In this document: one piece after another, positions 51,094-60,079 of the stretch
How positions within the stretch are numbered: the first letter of the stretch is position 1
Layout of the letters: the number at the start of each line of letters is the position of its first letter
NCBI RefSeq assembly: GCF_003671715.1
Contig: NZ_RAIF01000032.1
Location: 2,024,889-2,088,888 of the forward strand
Source of the DNA: Streptomyces sp. E2N166
GTDB taxonomy: Bacteria > Actinomycetota > Actinomycetes > Streptomycetales > Streptomycetaceae
Reading direction: 5' to 3'
DNA length: 64,000 nucleotides
The notes under the pieces: generated by a model
Told to the model about the DNA's origin: nothing
The model's input: the letters and a program-made list of their open reading frames with translations, nothing else
Databases searched by the model: none
Position numbers and translations under genes: made by a program

Positions 51094-51858
51094 TCAGACG
51101 CGTGGGCCGAGGAACAGGCCACCGCTCGCGTCGATGATCTGACCGGTGACCCAGCGGGCGGCGTGGGAGGTGAGGAAGGCGACCACATCGGCTACGTCGT
51201 CGGGCCCGCCCAGCCGGTTGAGTGCCGTCATACCGGATATCTGTTCGGTGAGGCCCGGCGTGTCGAAGACAGCTCCGTTGGTCGCCGTCCTGGTGGCCCC
51301 AGGAGCGACCGCGTTCACCGTGATCCTTCGGGGGCCGAGTTGGACGGCGATGGTTTTGGTCATCGTCTCGATCGCGCCCTTCGTCATGGCGAAGGATGTC
51401 TGGGCCGAGTTGGCCATCCGGGTCGCCACCGACGAGACCGAGACGATCCGGGCGCCCTCGCTCAACAGAGGCAGCGTCCGCTCGATGATGAAGTACGGCG
51501 CTCGCACGTTCACCGCGAACAAGTGGTCGAACTCCGCCCTGGTCGTCACGCCGAGCGGGCCGGCCGGGGCGGCTGCCGCGTTGTTGACGAGGATGTCGAG
51601 CGGCCGACCGGCCAAGCCGGCCTCCACGCCGGCGAAAAGTGTCTCGACGTCGCCGTCCACGCCCAGTTCGGCTCGGACGGAGAAGGCGGTCCCACCGGCG
51701 CGTTCCATCGCGTCGACCGTCGCAGCCGCCCCGCTCTCATCCGTGCCGAAGTGCACGATGACCGTGGCCCCTTCGGCCGCGAGCCGAGCGGCGATTGTCT
51801 GCCCGATGCCGCGCGACGCGCCCGTGACTAAAGCCGTTCTGCCCGTCAGATCGCCCAT
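51094..51858 (-). CDS. SDR-family oxidoreductase with Phe at the catalytic Tyr position
   Basis: A 254-residue short-chain dehydrogenase: TGASRGIG cofactor motif, VIVHFGTDE, ILVNNAAAAPAGPLG, IVSVSSVATRMAN (Ser143), then TSFAMTKGAIETMTKTIAVQ where the usual YxxxK is FAMTK (Phe156, Lys160), and NAVAPGATRT, WVTGQIIDASGGLF. Tyr is the proton donor of the family, so this enzyme may be inactive, use another residue, or act as a binding protein. It is divergent from a TetR gene with a shared palindrome. Confidence 0.85.
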   Translation of the reverse strand: MGDLTGRTALVTGASRGIGQTIAARLAAEGATVIVHFGTDESGAAATVDAMERAGGTAFSVRAELGVDGDVETLFAGVEAGLAGRPLDILVNNAAAAPAGPLGVTTRAEFDHLFAVNVRAPYFIIERTLPLLSEGARIVSVSSVATRMANSAQTSFAMTKGAIETMTKTIAVQLGPRRITVNAVAPGATRTATNGAVFDTPGLTEQISGMTALNRLGGPDDVADVVAFLTSHAARWVTGQIIDASGGLFLGPRV

Positions 51859-51877
51859 GTCTTCACTCCATCCAAGT

Positions 51878-51890
51878 GTTAGTTACTAAC
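51878..51890. promoter_or_regulatory. TetR operator palindrome
   Basis: GTTAGTTACTAAC is a perfect 13-bp palindrome between the divergent SDR (start 51858) and TetR (start 51911) genes, about 20 bases from each start. It overlaps the likely promoters of both, the classical TetR repression layout. Confidence 0.72.
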
Positions 51891-51910
51891 GTGATGGTAG
51901 TGTCTAGCAC

Positions 51911-52543
51911 ATGAGTGAGCGGCAACCAACCCTGCGGGAACGACGGCGATTCGAGACGCGGCGCCTGGTCCAAGCGCACGCGGTGCGGCTGTTCACCGAC
52001 CACGGCTACGACGCGGTGACGGTGGCCGACGTCGCCGAGGCCGCCGGCGTCTCGGCAATGACCGTGTACCGGCACTTTCCCACCAAGGAGGACCTCGTCC
52101 TCATCGACCAGCCCGCCCAACTCATCGCCGAGCAGGTCGCCGCATCCTCCGCGACGCAACCCCTGGTGCGCCGCGTCGGCGGCGCGCTCATCGACGCGGC
52201 CACCGCCTTGACGGGCGGCAACGGGGACGAACCGGAGGCGAACGAGCGGTTCCTGCTGGACTGCCTCCGGCTCATGGTCTCGACGCCCGCGCTGCGGGCC
52301 CGGCACCTGGACAGCCAGTACGCGCTGCAACAGGCCATCGTCGACGCCCTCGGGGGTGACGCGACCGATCCCGACGCCGCGTTTCGCGCCCAGGCGGCGA
52401 CCAGCGCCTGCATGGCCGCGATGCACACGGCGCTGACGCGTTGGACCGAAGACGACGGACACACCAAGCTGCCCGACCTGGTCACGCGGGCGCTCGCCGC
52501 GTCCTTCGGTGATGACGCCGTCGCCACCTACCGGAAGGGCTGA
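51911..52543 (+). CDS. TetR-family transcriptional regulator
   Basis: A 210-residue TetR protein. The N-terminal HTH is TRRLVQAHAVRLFTDHGYDA, VTVADVAEAAGVSAMTVYRH, FPTKEDLVLIDQPAQ; the remaining ~150 residues are the helical ligand domain. It probably represses itself and the divergent SDR gene by binding the palindrome between them. The inducing compound is unknown. Confidence 0.88.
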   Translation: MSERQPTLRERRRFETRRLVQAHAVRLFTDHGYDAVTVADVAEAAGVSAMTVYRHFPTKEDLVLIDQPAQLIAEQVAASSATQPLVRRVGGALIDAATALTGGNGDEPEANERFLLDCLRLMVSTPALRARHLDSQYALQQAIVDALGGDATDPDAAFRAQAATSACMAAMHTALTRWTEDDGHTKLPDLVTRALAASFGDDAVATYRKG

Positions 52544-52710
52544 GGCGGCCCACGCACGCCCCTGGGACAGGTCCGAATCGGCCGACGCCCTTGTCGACGG
52601 GGCTGCAGCCACCGAGCGACACGGACCCGGCGCTGTCTCCTGCCTTGACCATCTAACACGGCGCGGTTTCAGTGCCTCCCGACGTGCTGAACAATCGCTG
52701 TCGACACTCG

Positions 52711-52852
52711 GGCTCTGGCTCAACTTCTGTGATGTGAACGGTCACGCCGATCTCTGAACGGTGCCGTGACCGGCGTCTCGCAGGTCAGGCCGGTGGAACA
52801 TGCTCCTGGAGGAGGCACTGGTACTCCGAACCACGAAAGTTGAGCCAGAACC
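52711..52852. mobile_element. 142-bp MITE-like element of the ISL3 type
   Basis: The ends are inverted repeats: GGCTCTGGCTCAACTT at the left and the inverse of GGTTCTGGCTCAACTT at the right. Exact 8-bp copies of GACACTCG lie outside each end (52703-52710 and 52853-52860), the target duplication size of ISL3 elements. The interior has no transposase. The same end sequence begins the ISL3 fragment at 34390, which suggests a mobilised deletion derivative. Confidence 0.82.
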
Positions 52853-53005
52853 GACACTCGTGAACAAAGTCAGCCGCAAGGGCACAGCAGGGAAGACGGG
52901 TTAAAGGACAAGCTGACCCCCGGTGTCACACGCTCTGTGACCGCCACCGACGCCTCGGTTCGGAGCGGGGGGAACGACGTCGCGAATCTGATGTACACCC
53001 GAACC

Positions 53006-53263
53006 ATGAAGACCCAGGAAGCGTTCTGCGTGCGATGTGGCAGCGCAGACACCCGAGTTACCTGCCTCGACCAGACCAGCGCGGAAGGCATGTGCCTCCG
53101 CTGCGACAAGCCCTTCCACGCCACACCGTGCCAGGGCTGCGGTGGATTCCGGATCGACGGCTCCTTCGGCGTCCCCGGCACGCGGTACGAGAAGCTCCCG
53201 GAGAGTGTGAAGTGCTGGGACTGCGGTCACCGCAATCCGCTGCGCGACCCCCGCCCGGAGTAG
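53006..53263 (+). CDS. Small zinc-ribbon protein
   Basis: An 85-residue protein with cysteine pairs FCVRCGSADTR, MCLRCDKPFH, PCQGCGGFR and CWDCGHRNP, spaced as in double zinc ribbons. The ends MKTQEAFCVR and RDPRPE are polar. Such proteins bind zinc and act as small adaptors or regulators; the partner is unknown. An earlier ATG at 52991 is possible; no clear ribosome site distinguishes them. Confidence 0.6.
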   Translation: MKTQEAFCVRCGSADTRVTCLDQTSAEGMCLRCDKPFHATPCQGCGGFRIDGSFGVPGTRYEKLPESVKCWDCGHRNPLRDPRPE

Positions 53264-53679
53264 GCCGGAGCGGGACGACGACCTTGCCGCCGCCCGCGCC
53301 GCGAACCGCGAGCTGATGGCCCAGCTGACCCGCCATGCTGATTGATCAAGAAACCCGTGATCAGCTGAACTCGCGGCGTGCGAGGCCGTGATGCTGGCAC
53401 CACCTCGGACGTTCACGGCCTGCAGAAGGCCCCGTACGTCCCCCCAGAACTCAAGCGGAGACGTGCGGGGCTTTCGCACTACGGGCACACCGATCCACGA
53501 GGTCAGCCACCTGCGGAAGACCGGGCGGCTGCCCTGGAAGTGGATCACCGACGGAACGTGCACTTCGAGATCCGCACCGGCCCGGCAACGACATCGACCC
53601 GCTGCCGTACCCGCGCCGCCACGACGCCGCCCCCTGACCAGCCAGAACACCCCCGCGGCACCGACAAGACCTTCGCGGA
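53264..53679. other. No supported gene
   Basis: A plus-strand frame near 53480-53560 reads TPIHEVSHLRKTGRLPWKWI then TDG, which has the look of a decayed coding segment, but no family could be assigned and the surrounding frames are low-complexity. Confidence 0.35.
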
Positions 53680-56600
53680 TCATGTGGTGCAGATCTTGTC
53701 CGGCAGCTGACCGGGCAGGCCGCGGCGTTCGTCGTCGGTGAGGCCACGGCCGATCACCTTGCACAGGTGCCGCTTCCACAGGATGGGGTCCAGCCGGGTC
53801 AGGGACAGGGGAGACTTCCCCAGCGCATCGAGTGAAGACTCCGGGGTGGGAGAGCCGAACAGTGCCTTGCCGTCCCTGGTGGCAGAGATGACGCTCTGGT
53901 TCTCGGCGAACTCGTAGGTCTCCCGATATGACGGATCGTCTGCTTTCAGGAAGGTCACAGAACTGTCAGCGGCCAGGAAGTAGTGTGCGCCATTGGGGTT
54001 GCCCGTTGCCCACTCGCCGGGTCGCAGCGGCTTGGGGAAGGCTGCCACTCGACGTGGTCGTTGTCCCGGTTCGACGGACCACAGTTCCAGGATGCGTCCC
54101 GAGGTCAGGACGGCCATATAGCGCGTGTCCTTGAGGAAGTATGCGGTGAGGAAGTTGTCGGCGAATCGGATGCGAAGGTCTTTCCTCTTCTGGCCTGTGC
54201 GCAGGTCGACGGCGTGCAGGTCCGGTTCGTCGCCCACGCTGACCGCCAGGAGACCTGGGTCGCGGTGGGGAGTCACGTGGTACTCCGGCCGGTTTTGGGA
54301 AGTAAGCCGCAGGTCCTTCAGATCGATCGAGGAGAGGCGACGTCCCTTGCGGGTGTCCCACTGTTCGACGAGGGAACCAACGACCGTCACGAGCCGATCA
54401 CCGGGCAGGAAGACGAGGTCGACGGGTTCCAGTTCGCCTACGTCACCGGGCGGGGTGAAGAGGTCGTGGGGGTCCCGGTCGACGACGGGTGGCTCGACGG
54501 CTGTCTTGAACTCCGATACGCGGCGCAGGGACGGCAGTCGGCGGATCGTGACCCGATTCTTGTCCGACACGTCCGCCATCAGTGTCTCGGCGCTGTTGAT
54601 CGCGATGACCTGTTCCTTGGCCGGCGGTGTCTTGGCCTTGACGGACACTTCGGCCAGGTCGCGGTTGTCGCCCTCGGTCTCCATGACGCGCAGGGTGTCG
54701 CCCTTCTCTCCGAGGCGGACGAGCACCGTGCGTCCGTCCCCGAGCAGTCTTGGTACGCCGTAGGCGGTGGCTCCATCGGCGCTCACCAGGGTGTGTCCGG
54801 AAACCGAAATGTCGTCCTTGAAAGCCAGGACGGGCTCCTGTTCGGAGCCGAGCAAGGGTAGTTCCGGAGAAAGGTCGTGTCGGCGTACAGAAGGAGCTAT
54901 GACTTTTCGTGGTCGTTCGTTGCCGCTGGCGTTGACGATTTCCCAGGTGTCTCCGTAGCCGGTCAGGGCAAACCGGTCGCCCTTGGCGTCAAGGACCGTA
55001 GTTTCGCACGTGGTGTTGTCGGATCGGTAACCGCGTAGGATCCGCCGGTCCGCCACTCGTATCGTCTGGTACAGAGCTTTGGCCGAGGACTCGCTGTCCC
55101 CTTCATGGCAGGTGATGACCACGGTTCCGTCACTCGACACACCGCTCTGTTTGCCATCCGTGACCAGGCGTCGCCTCGTACCCGTCCGGATGTCGACCGC
55201 GTCCATCATCTCGGTGTAGGACGAGGTGGTCCCCATTGCCATCAGCGTGGTGTCGTCCGGGCCGAACCAGATGGACTTGATCCCGGGAATGATCTTCGGC
55301 AGGTCGCGGTGGCGCCCCGTCTTCAGATCCCAGACACGCACCGGGAACGTCGTGGAATCGGCCGCTGCTTCGACGAGGTATCGGGAAGTGCGCGAGAAGT
55401 CGATCAGCTTACGCTGGTTGCCCCAGTCATCCGGATCGGCCTTCACCGGCGGGCCTTTGAGCAGATGTGCAGGCCCCACCGGATACTTCGCCGTGGGTGT
55501 GACATCGCGCCAGACAACAGCTCGGTCCTCGTCGCGCACGTAGGCGATGCGCCGCCCGTCCAGGCTGACCGTGGGCTGCTGGACGTTGGGACGGAGGCGG
55601 AGGTTGACCTGACGCACCTTGCCCTGCTTCGTACGCAGGAACAGGGTCGCGCGCCGGGTGTCGGAGGTCGCCAGAGTCACCGCGCCGTTCGCGCTCATGG
55701 CGACGCTGTCGATCTTTCCCTCGACGCCCGACAGGAGCCATGCCTTTTCCTTGACCGAGGTGTACCGGCGCAGCAACGCGTTGCGAGCTTCCTGAGTCGG
55801 GGAGGTGTCGTAGCCCGCGATCGCGGCCAGGGCGGCCTGGGCGGGATTGGTGTCAGCCAGTTCGTCCGCCTGCACGGCCAGCGACCTGGACCTGCCTTCC
55901 GCTTCCCGCTCCTTGCTCACCCGGGACTCCTGGATGGAGAACACGATCAACGTGGCGATGAGCGCGAGTGAGAGGCTGCCGCCCGCCCAGGCCCACCGGA
56001 TGCGCCGCTGCCTGGCACGGTGCTGTTGTTGTATCGCGTGGCGTTGCTGGGCTGCGAGGTCGAGGAGTTCGGTCTCGGACGCCGTCAGTTCGTCGGTCCG
56101 CCCGGCCAGACGGCTCTCGAGGAAGACGAGTTGTGCCCCCCGCGGCAGAAGCTCGTCAGCACGCCCCGCTCTTTCCCAGCGTTCCCGGTCGTGCTGCAAC
56201 TCCGCGCGCGCGGCGAGGAAGTCCCGGTCCTCACGCACCACTTCGGACAGAGTCGGCCAGGCCGTGATGAGGGCTTCATGGGCGAGCTCCACGCTCTCCG
56301 GCGCACCGGCCCCGCCGTGGAGCACCAAGAGGCGCTCGTCCTTCCCGGCGAACAGCACGGCCAGGTGCCAGCGCTGCTCGCCGGCCTCCGCACGGGTCAG
56401 CACCCGCCGCAGTGCGGGTGCGCCGCTTCCCGGCACCACTCGTACCAGTCCGGCGAGGAGCCGCCGCGCCTGTGTGACGGCCTCCATGGGGTCAGGGATC
56501 TCCGGGGCGTCTGCGGGGTCCGGGGAGCCGGTCTCGGTCACGGACGGGACGTGTTTCCGCCATGCCTCCTCCGCGTGCCTGCGCAGTGCGCCGGAGACGC

Positions 56601-58107
56601 CGCCGGCCTTCTCGTACGCCTCGACCCTCAGACGGCCGCCCGACTGTTCCTCCCACAGGTGCCGTAGGACGAAGGAGAGGAGGGGGAGGGCGCCGGGCTC
56701 ACTGCCGGCGTCCTCCAGGATGCGGCGGGCCAGCCCCGGTTCGTAGGAGACACCGGGGAGGCGGTCCACGGGGCGGGTGATGACGGCGTGGAGCTGCTCC
56801 CGGGTCATCGGGGTCAGCGGCAGGACGGCTCCCCGTTTCAGCACCGGTCCGAGGTGCTCGTGGCTGAGGGCGGCGTCGATGAAGTCGGCGCGCAAGGTGA
56901 GCAGCACCCGCATTCCGGCGGTGCGCCGGGCGGGGAACAGCACCGACAAGAGGGCCGTGAGGGCCTCGTCGGGCAGGTCGAGCAGAGCTTCGGCCTGGTC
57001 CAGTACGACGAGGAGGTCGGTGGTGGCAGTGCCGGTGAGCCGGTGGACGGTGTCCGCGAGGCCTGCCCCGGTCAGCCAGGTGACGACCCGCTCGACGCCG
57101 GTGGCGCGCGGGGGCCCGAACCGTTTCTGGCGTGCCAGTTCGAGGAGTTCGACAGCCAGGGCATCCACCGGACGGGAGGTGCGTCCGCAGTGGATGACCA
57201 CCACCTCGTGGCCGGCGCGGCGCATCACGGGCGCTACCCCCGCGAGGGCGAGGGAGGACTTGCCGCATCCCGAGGGTCCGCACAGCGTCACCGCTGCACG
57301 GTCACCGCGCAGTGCCCTGACCACGGACTCCGTGTCCTCCTCGCGGCCGAAGAAGACGTCGGCGTCCTCCTCGCGGAAGGGCTCCAGGCCGGGGAAGGGT
57401 GTCGGGGCCAGGAACGCCTCGGCGAGGGCAGGGATCTCGTCGGCAAGCGCCCCGAGGTGCAGCATGTACGCCTGCTGGTCGTCCCGAACCGGCTCCGCGG
57501 CCACGATCATGCCGACGACGGCGCCGAGGGCGTTGTCCCAGACCGGGCTGCCGCTGAAGCCGCCGGTGACACGGACCGTCTGCCCGTCGGCCCGGGACAG
57601 CTGTACCCAGCCCTTTCCAGCAGGGCCGAGGAGACTGCCCCGCTGCCACACGGGTCGGTCGGAGTGCCCGGTGAAGCCGACGATGCGGGACCCGTGTTCC
57701 CACAGATGCCGGGACAGGCTGGTGGGCAGCGGTCGCGCCCCCGGTGCCGGTGCGAGCAGTCGAAGCACGGCCACATCGCCGCTCCGGTCCTCCCGGATCG
57801 GCACCCAGTGCGCCACCTCTGCTTCGATGTCATGCCCGGGGGCTCCCGGCCCTGCGAGGAGCGGCATATCGAGGGTGACACGGGTTCCGGGGAGCACCTC
57901 GGTGTCGCGGGGTTTCCCGAGCGCGTCGCACACCACATGGGCGCAGGTGAGGACGAGCCCGTCGCCGACGAGGAATCCGGTACCGGCGGAGTCGCCGTGC
58001 CCGTCCCGGAGGCGGACCGTCCCGGAGGCGAGGACGGTGTCGGCGTCCTCGTGTTTGCCGTGCCCGGCTCCGGCCGCAGTTCGGCCGGATTCGTCCTGGT
58101 CGTACAC
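53680..58107 (-). CDS. Trypsin-nSTAND ATPase-TM-propeller conflict-system protein
   Basis: A 1475-residue protein. Residues ~20-230 are a trypsin-like serine protease with the triad visible as VLTCAHVV (His57), RSGDVAVLRL (Asp111) and TGGFSGSPVW (Ser186). Residues ~240-700 are an nSTAND ATPase: FPGLEPFREEDADVFFGRE, Walker A CGPSGCGKSSLALAG (~276-285), Walker B TDLLVVLDQAEALLD (Asp370), and ALPLLSFVLRHLWEEQ. A transmembrane helix follows (~706-724, GGSLSLALIATLIVFSIQ), then ~700 residues of beta-propeller repeats (VSLDGRRIAYVRDEDRAVVW, YFLKDTRYMAVLTSGRILEL). Start is GTG with GAGGAGG upstream. The Trypco1 gene precedes it by 77 bases. The family is a predicted signal-triggered immunity/conflict effector with regulated proteolysis; target and trigger are unknown. 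Confidence 0.87.
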   Translation of the reverse strand: MYDQDESGRTAAGAGHGKHEDADTVLASGTVRLRDGHGDSAGTGFLVGDGLVLTCAHVVCDALGKPRDTEVLPGTRVTLDMPLLAGPGAPGHDIEAEVAHWVPIREDRSGDVAVLRLLAPAPGARPLPTSLSRHLWEHGSRIVGFTGHSDRPVWQRGSLLGPAGKGWVQLSRADGQTVRVTGGFSGSPVWDNALGAVVGMIVAAEPVRDDQQAYMLHLGALADEIPALAEAFLAPTPFPGLEPFREEDADVFFGREEDTESVVRALRGDRAAVTLCGPSGCGKSSLALAGVAPVMRRAGHEVVVIHCGRTSRPVDALAVELLELARQKRFGPPRATGVERVVTWLTGAGLADTVHRLTGTATTDLLVVLDQAEALLDLPDEALTALLSVLFPARRTAGMRVLLTLRADFIDAALSHEHLGPVLKRGAVLPLTPMTREQLHAVITRPVDRLPGVSYEPGLARRILEDAGSEPGALPLLSFVLRHLWEEQSGGRLRVEAYEKAGGVSGALRRHAEEAWRKHVPSVTETGSPDPADAPEIPDPMEAVTQARRLLAGLVRVVPGSGAPALRRVLTRAEAGEQRWHLAVLFAGKDERLLVLHGGAGAPESVELAHEALITAWPTLSEVVREDRDFLAARAELQHDRERWERAGRADELLPRGAQLVFLESRLAGRTDELTASETELLDLAAQQRHAIQQQHRARQRRIRWAWAGGSLSLALIATLIVFSIQESRVSKEREAEGRSRSLAVQADELADTNPAQAALAAIAGYDTSPTQEARNALLRRYTSVKEKAWLLSGVEGKIDSVAMSANGAVTLATSDTRRATLFLRTKQGKVRQVNLRLRPNVQQPTVSLDGRRIAYVRDEDRAVVWRDVTPTAKYPVGPAHLLKGPPVKADPDDWGNQRKLIDFSRTSRYLVEAAADSTTFPVRVWDLKTGRHRDLPKIIPGIKSIWFGPDDTTLMAMGTTSSYTEMMDAVDIRTGTRRRLVTDGKQSGVSSDGTVVITCHEGDSESSAKALYQTIRVADRRILRGYRSDNTTCETTVLDAKGDRFALTGYGDTWEIVNASGNERPRKVIAPSVRRHDLSPELPLLGSEQEPVLAFKDDISVSGHTLVSADGATAYGVPRLLGDGRTVLVRLGEKGDTLRVMETEGDNRDLAEVSVKAKTPPAKEQVIAINSAETLMADVSDKNRVTIRRLPSLRRVSEFKTAVEPPVVDRDPHDLFTPPGDVGELEPVDLVFLPGDRLVTVVGSLVEQWDTRKGRRLSSIDLKDLRLTSQNRPEYHVTPHRDPGLLAVSVGDEPDLHAVDLRTGQKRKDLRIRFADNFLTAYFLKDTRYMAVLTSGRILELWSVEPGQRPRRVAAFPKPLRPGEWATGNPNGAHYFLAADSSVTFLKADDPSYRETYEFAENQSVISATRDGKALFGSPTPESSLDALGKSPLSLTRLDPILWKRHLCKVIGRGLTDDERRGLPGQLPDKICTT

Positions 58108-58184
58108 GGGGCCTCCTCGGAGAGGTGAGGGGAGCGGGAGGGTGCTGGCAGTGCGACGGCTGGTCCCGGCCTGCCCCGCGGGAC

Positions 58185-58613
58185 TCAGCCACTGCAGGCG
58201 GGGCCGCCCGCCGGGCCTCGGCCCGCGGAATCCGGGCCACCGACGGTTTCCGGCACCGCGTCCGTACCGGCGGGGCTGCTGTGCCAGGTGAGGCTGACGG
58301 AGAAGTTGGCCTCCGCGGAGGAGCCCGCGACGAGGACCTTCGCGTCGGCGGAGAGCGACATGCCGAATTCGAGGGTCGCCTCGTCCGGCGGCCGGAGCAT
58401 GCCTCGGCAGCGGCCGACGAAGGCGTCCGCGACCGGCCGTACGACATCCAGCATCTGTTCCAGGGACTGCTCGGCCCGGGCGACGGCACGGCTGCCGCGT
58501 CCGACGCGCACGACGTCCTCCCCGGCGTCGTTCACCTGCACTCGTACGACCTCGCCGCTGCTCCCCAGCGGCACTTCGACTGTGTACAAGGCTTGACCTT
58601 CCGACAGCGGCAT
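58185..58613 (-). CDS. Trypsin-co-occurring domain 1 (Trypco1; CU044_2847-family) protein
   Basis: A 142-residue protein: QALYTVEVPLGSSGEVVRVQ, AEQSLEQMLDVVRPVADAFV, DEATLEFGMSLSADAKVLVA and SSAEANFSVSLTWHSS. The beta-hairpin then helix then FGMxLSAxAxVxVAGSSAEANFxVxLTW pattern is that of Trypco1 domains, which are genetically linked to trypsin-fused STAND proteins. The gene lies directly upstream of the trypsin-nSTAND gene in the same direction; the two should be co-transcribed. Trypco1 is predicted to be a protein or peptide partner of the protease; that role is inference. Confidence 0.82.
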   Translation of the reverse strand: MPLSEGQALYTVEVPLGSSGEVVRVQVNDAGEDVVRVGRGSRAVARAEQSLEQMLDVVRPVADAFVGRCRGMLRPPDEATLEFGMSLSADAKVLVAGSSAEANFSVSLTWHSSPAGTDAVPETVGGPDSAGRGPAGGPACSG

Positions 58614-58726
58614 GACGTTCCCCGTTCGTGAACTGAGCCTCCGGGGACCTGAGTTAGGTCGCTCGTGAGGTGCACGCAGAGGCTAACTGACTGTGCGCGG
58701 GGAGTCACAGGGTCGACCGGGGCGGT

Positions 58727-59143
58727 GTGTCGGCGTCCCATGCCCATGCCCGGGTCCTGGCCTCCGTCCCGGGCCGGCTCACCACCCACGACGTCAACGT
58801 CCGCGACGTCAACTTCGCCCGCAACCGCGAGGAGTGCCTGCGCGAAGGCATCGATCCGCACACCGCCGTCGAGGTCGAAGCTCTCCGCACGGGGCTGCTG
58901 CGGCAGCGGCTCGACGAAACGATCGAGGGCCTGGCCGACGACGTTCGGCAGAGGAGCATCGAGGCCCGCACCGAAGAGGCCGAGCGGGAACTTCTGCGCT
59001 CCCTGCAAGGATCGGTGCAGAAGGTCGTCCAGCGCACCGCAGACAAGCTGCCTGCCGCGGATCGCCCGCGAGGAAGAGCAACGCCGCGCCCTGGCCGCCT
59101 TTCTGGACGGCTGGGACGCGGCGGGCGGGGCACACCCTCGTAG
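58727..59143 (+). pseudogene. Hypothetical helical protein, probably broken
   Basis: From the GTG at 58727: SVPGRLTTHDVNVRDVNFAR, NREECLREGIDPHTAVEVEA, LRTGLLRQRLDETIEGLADD and EERELLRSLQGSVQKVVQ-like helices. The native reading continues in a different frame as REEEQRRALAAFLDGWDAAG (about 59068-59130), so a frameshift splits it. No family is recognised. It is divergent from the Trypco1 gene; whether it belongs to that system is unknown. Confidence 0.4.
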
Positions 59144-59380
59144 TGCTGTACCGGCGCGGGGGCGCTCAGGCGCCTGCCGGTGCCGGGCGCACGATGCCAG
59201 CGGAGAGCGCCGGCCTTTCTCTACCGCGCGCAGCTGCTCCCAGTCGACCTCGGGATGGGCAGAGACGACCGCGTCGACGGACGCCGTGGTGTAGAGCGCG
59301 ACGTCGACGGCCCCGGCCCGGCTCGTGCCGAAGCGGATCTCGATCGACTGCGGTGAGCGGACTCAGCCGAGCCGCACCAT

Positions 59381-59758
59381 GTGGTCGAGGTCGGCACGCC
59401 GTACCCGGAGCCGGGCGGCGGCTTGCTCAAGCTGTCGACGGACTCGCCGTTCGTCGAGAAGATCTACGACGTGGTTGGTCTGTACTTCAACCCGCCCGAG
59501 GGTGCGGTGGTGCTGTCGGTGGACGAGAAGTCGCAGATCCAGGCCCTGGACCGGTCCCAGCCCGTGTTACCGATAATGCCGGGCGTGCCCGAGCGGCGCA
59601 CACATGACTACGTACGCAACCGCCTGACCACCCTGTTCGCCGCCTTCGACGTGGCCACCGGCGAGGTCATCACAGCGTTGCATCGCCGGCACGGGGCCGT
59701 GGAGTTCGAGAAGTTCCTGATCAGGATCGACAAGCAGGTTCCCGCTCACCTGCAGTGA
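59381..59758 (+). pseudogene. IS630-family transposase middle fragment
   Basis: FVEKIYDVVGLYFNPPEGAV, VLSVDEKSQIQALDRSQPVL, THDYVRNRLTTLFAAFDVAT and HRRHGAVEFEKFLIRIDKQV match the middle of IS630 transposases of the ISxx type (first catalytic D in VDEKSQ). Both ends are missing: no HTH precedes and the D/E of the second half is cut off at the junction with carbonic anhydrase sequence. Confidence 0.75.
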
Positions 59759-60005
59759 CGTCGTCGAACGTGTCACGCCGAGCATCCTTGCGGCCCGCGC
59801 GGCCGGACTGACCTTTGCCGGCGACGTGGACGAGCACATCCGTCACACGGTTGACCTGCTTCTCGACCGCTCACGTCTGCTCTCGGAGCAGGTCGACGCA
59901 GGGGAAGTGGCCGTTGTGGGCCTTGGCTATGAGCTTGCCGAAGGCAGCGCGCGGCTGGTCACGTCACGCGGCGACATCACCGAAGAGGACGGAGCAGGCT
60001 CATGA
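59757..60005 (+). pseudogene. Beta-carbonic anhydrase C-terminal remnant
   Basis: The reading DVVERVTPSILAARAAGLTF, DEHIRHTVDLLLDRSRLLSE, QVDAGEVAVVGLGYELAEGS and ARLVTSRGDI matches the C-terminal part of actinobacterial beta-carbonic anhydrases. The zinc-binding Cys-His-Cys part is missing; the upstream sequence is the IS630 fragment. The stop overlaps a following ATG (ATGA) that opens 25 codons reading MTRYFDCTDPTVRDAG, possibly a YrdC/Sua5-like gene start, quickly truncated. Confidence 0.55.
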
Positions 60006-60079
60006 CGCGGTACTTCGACTGCACCGATCCGACGGTCCGCGATGCCGGTCCCGACGAAGTCCTCTCGCGTGACAAGTGA

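Noticed and set aside
56788-58128. 446- and 504-residue plus-strand frames in 56777-58291
   Set aside because: Both are antisense to the trypsin-nSTAND gene; high GC leaves such frames open and neither has a family motif.
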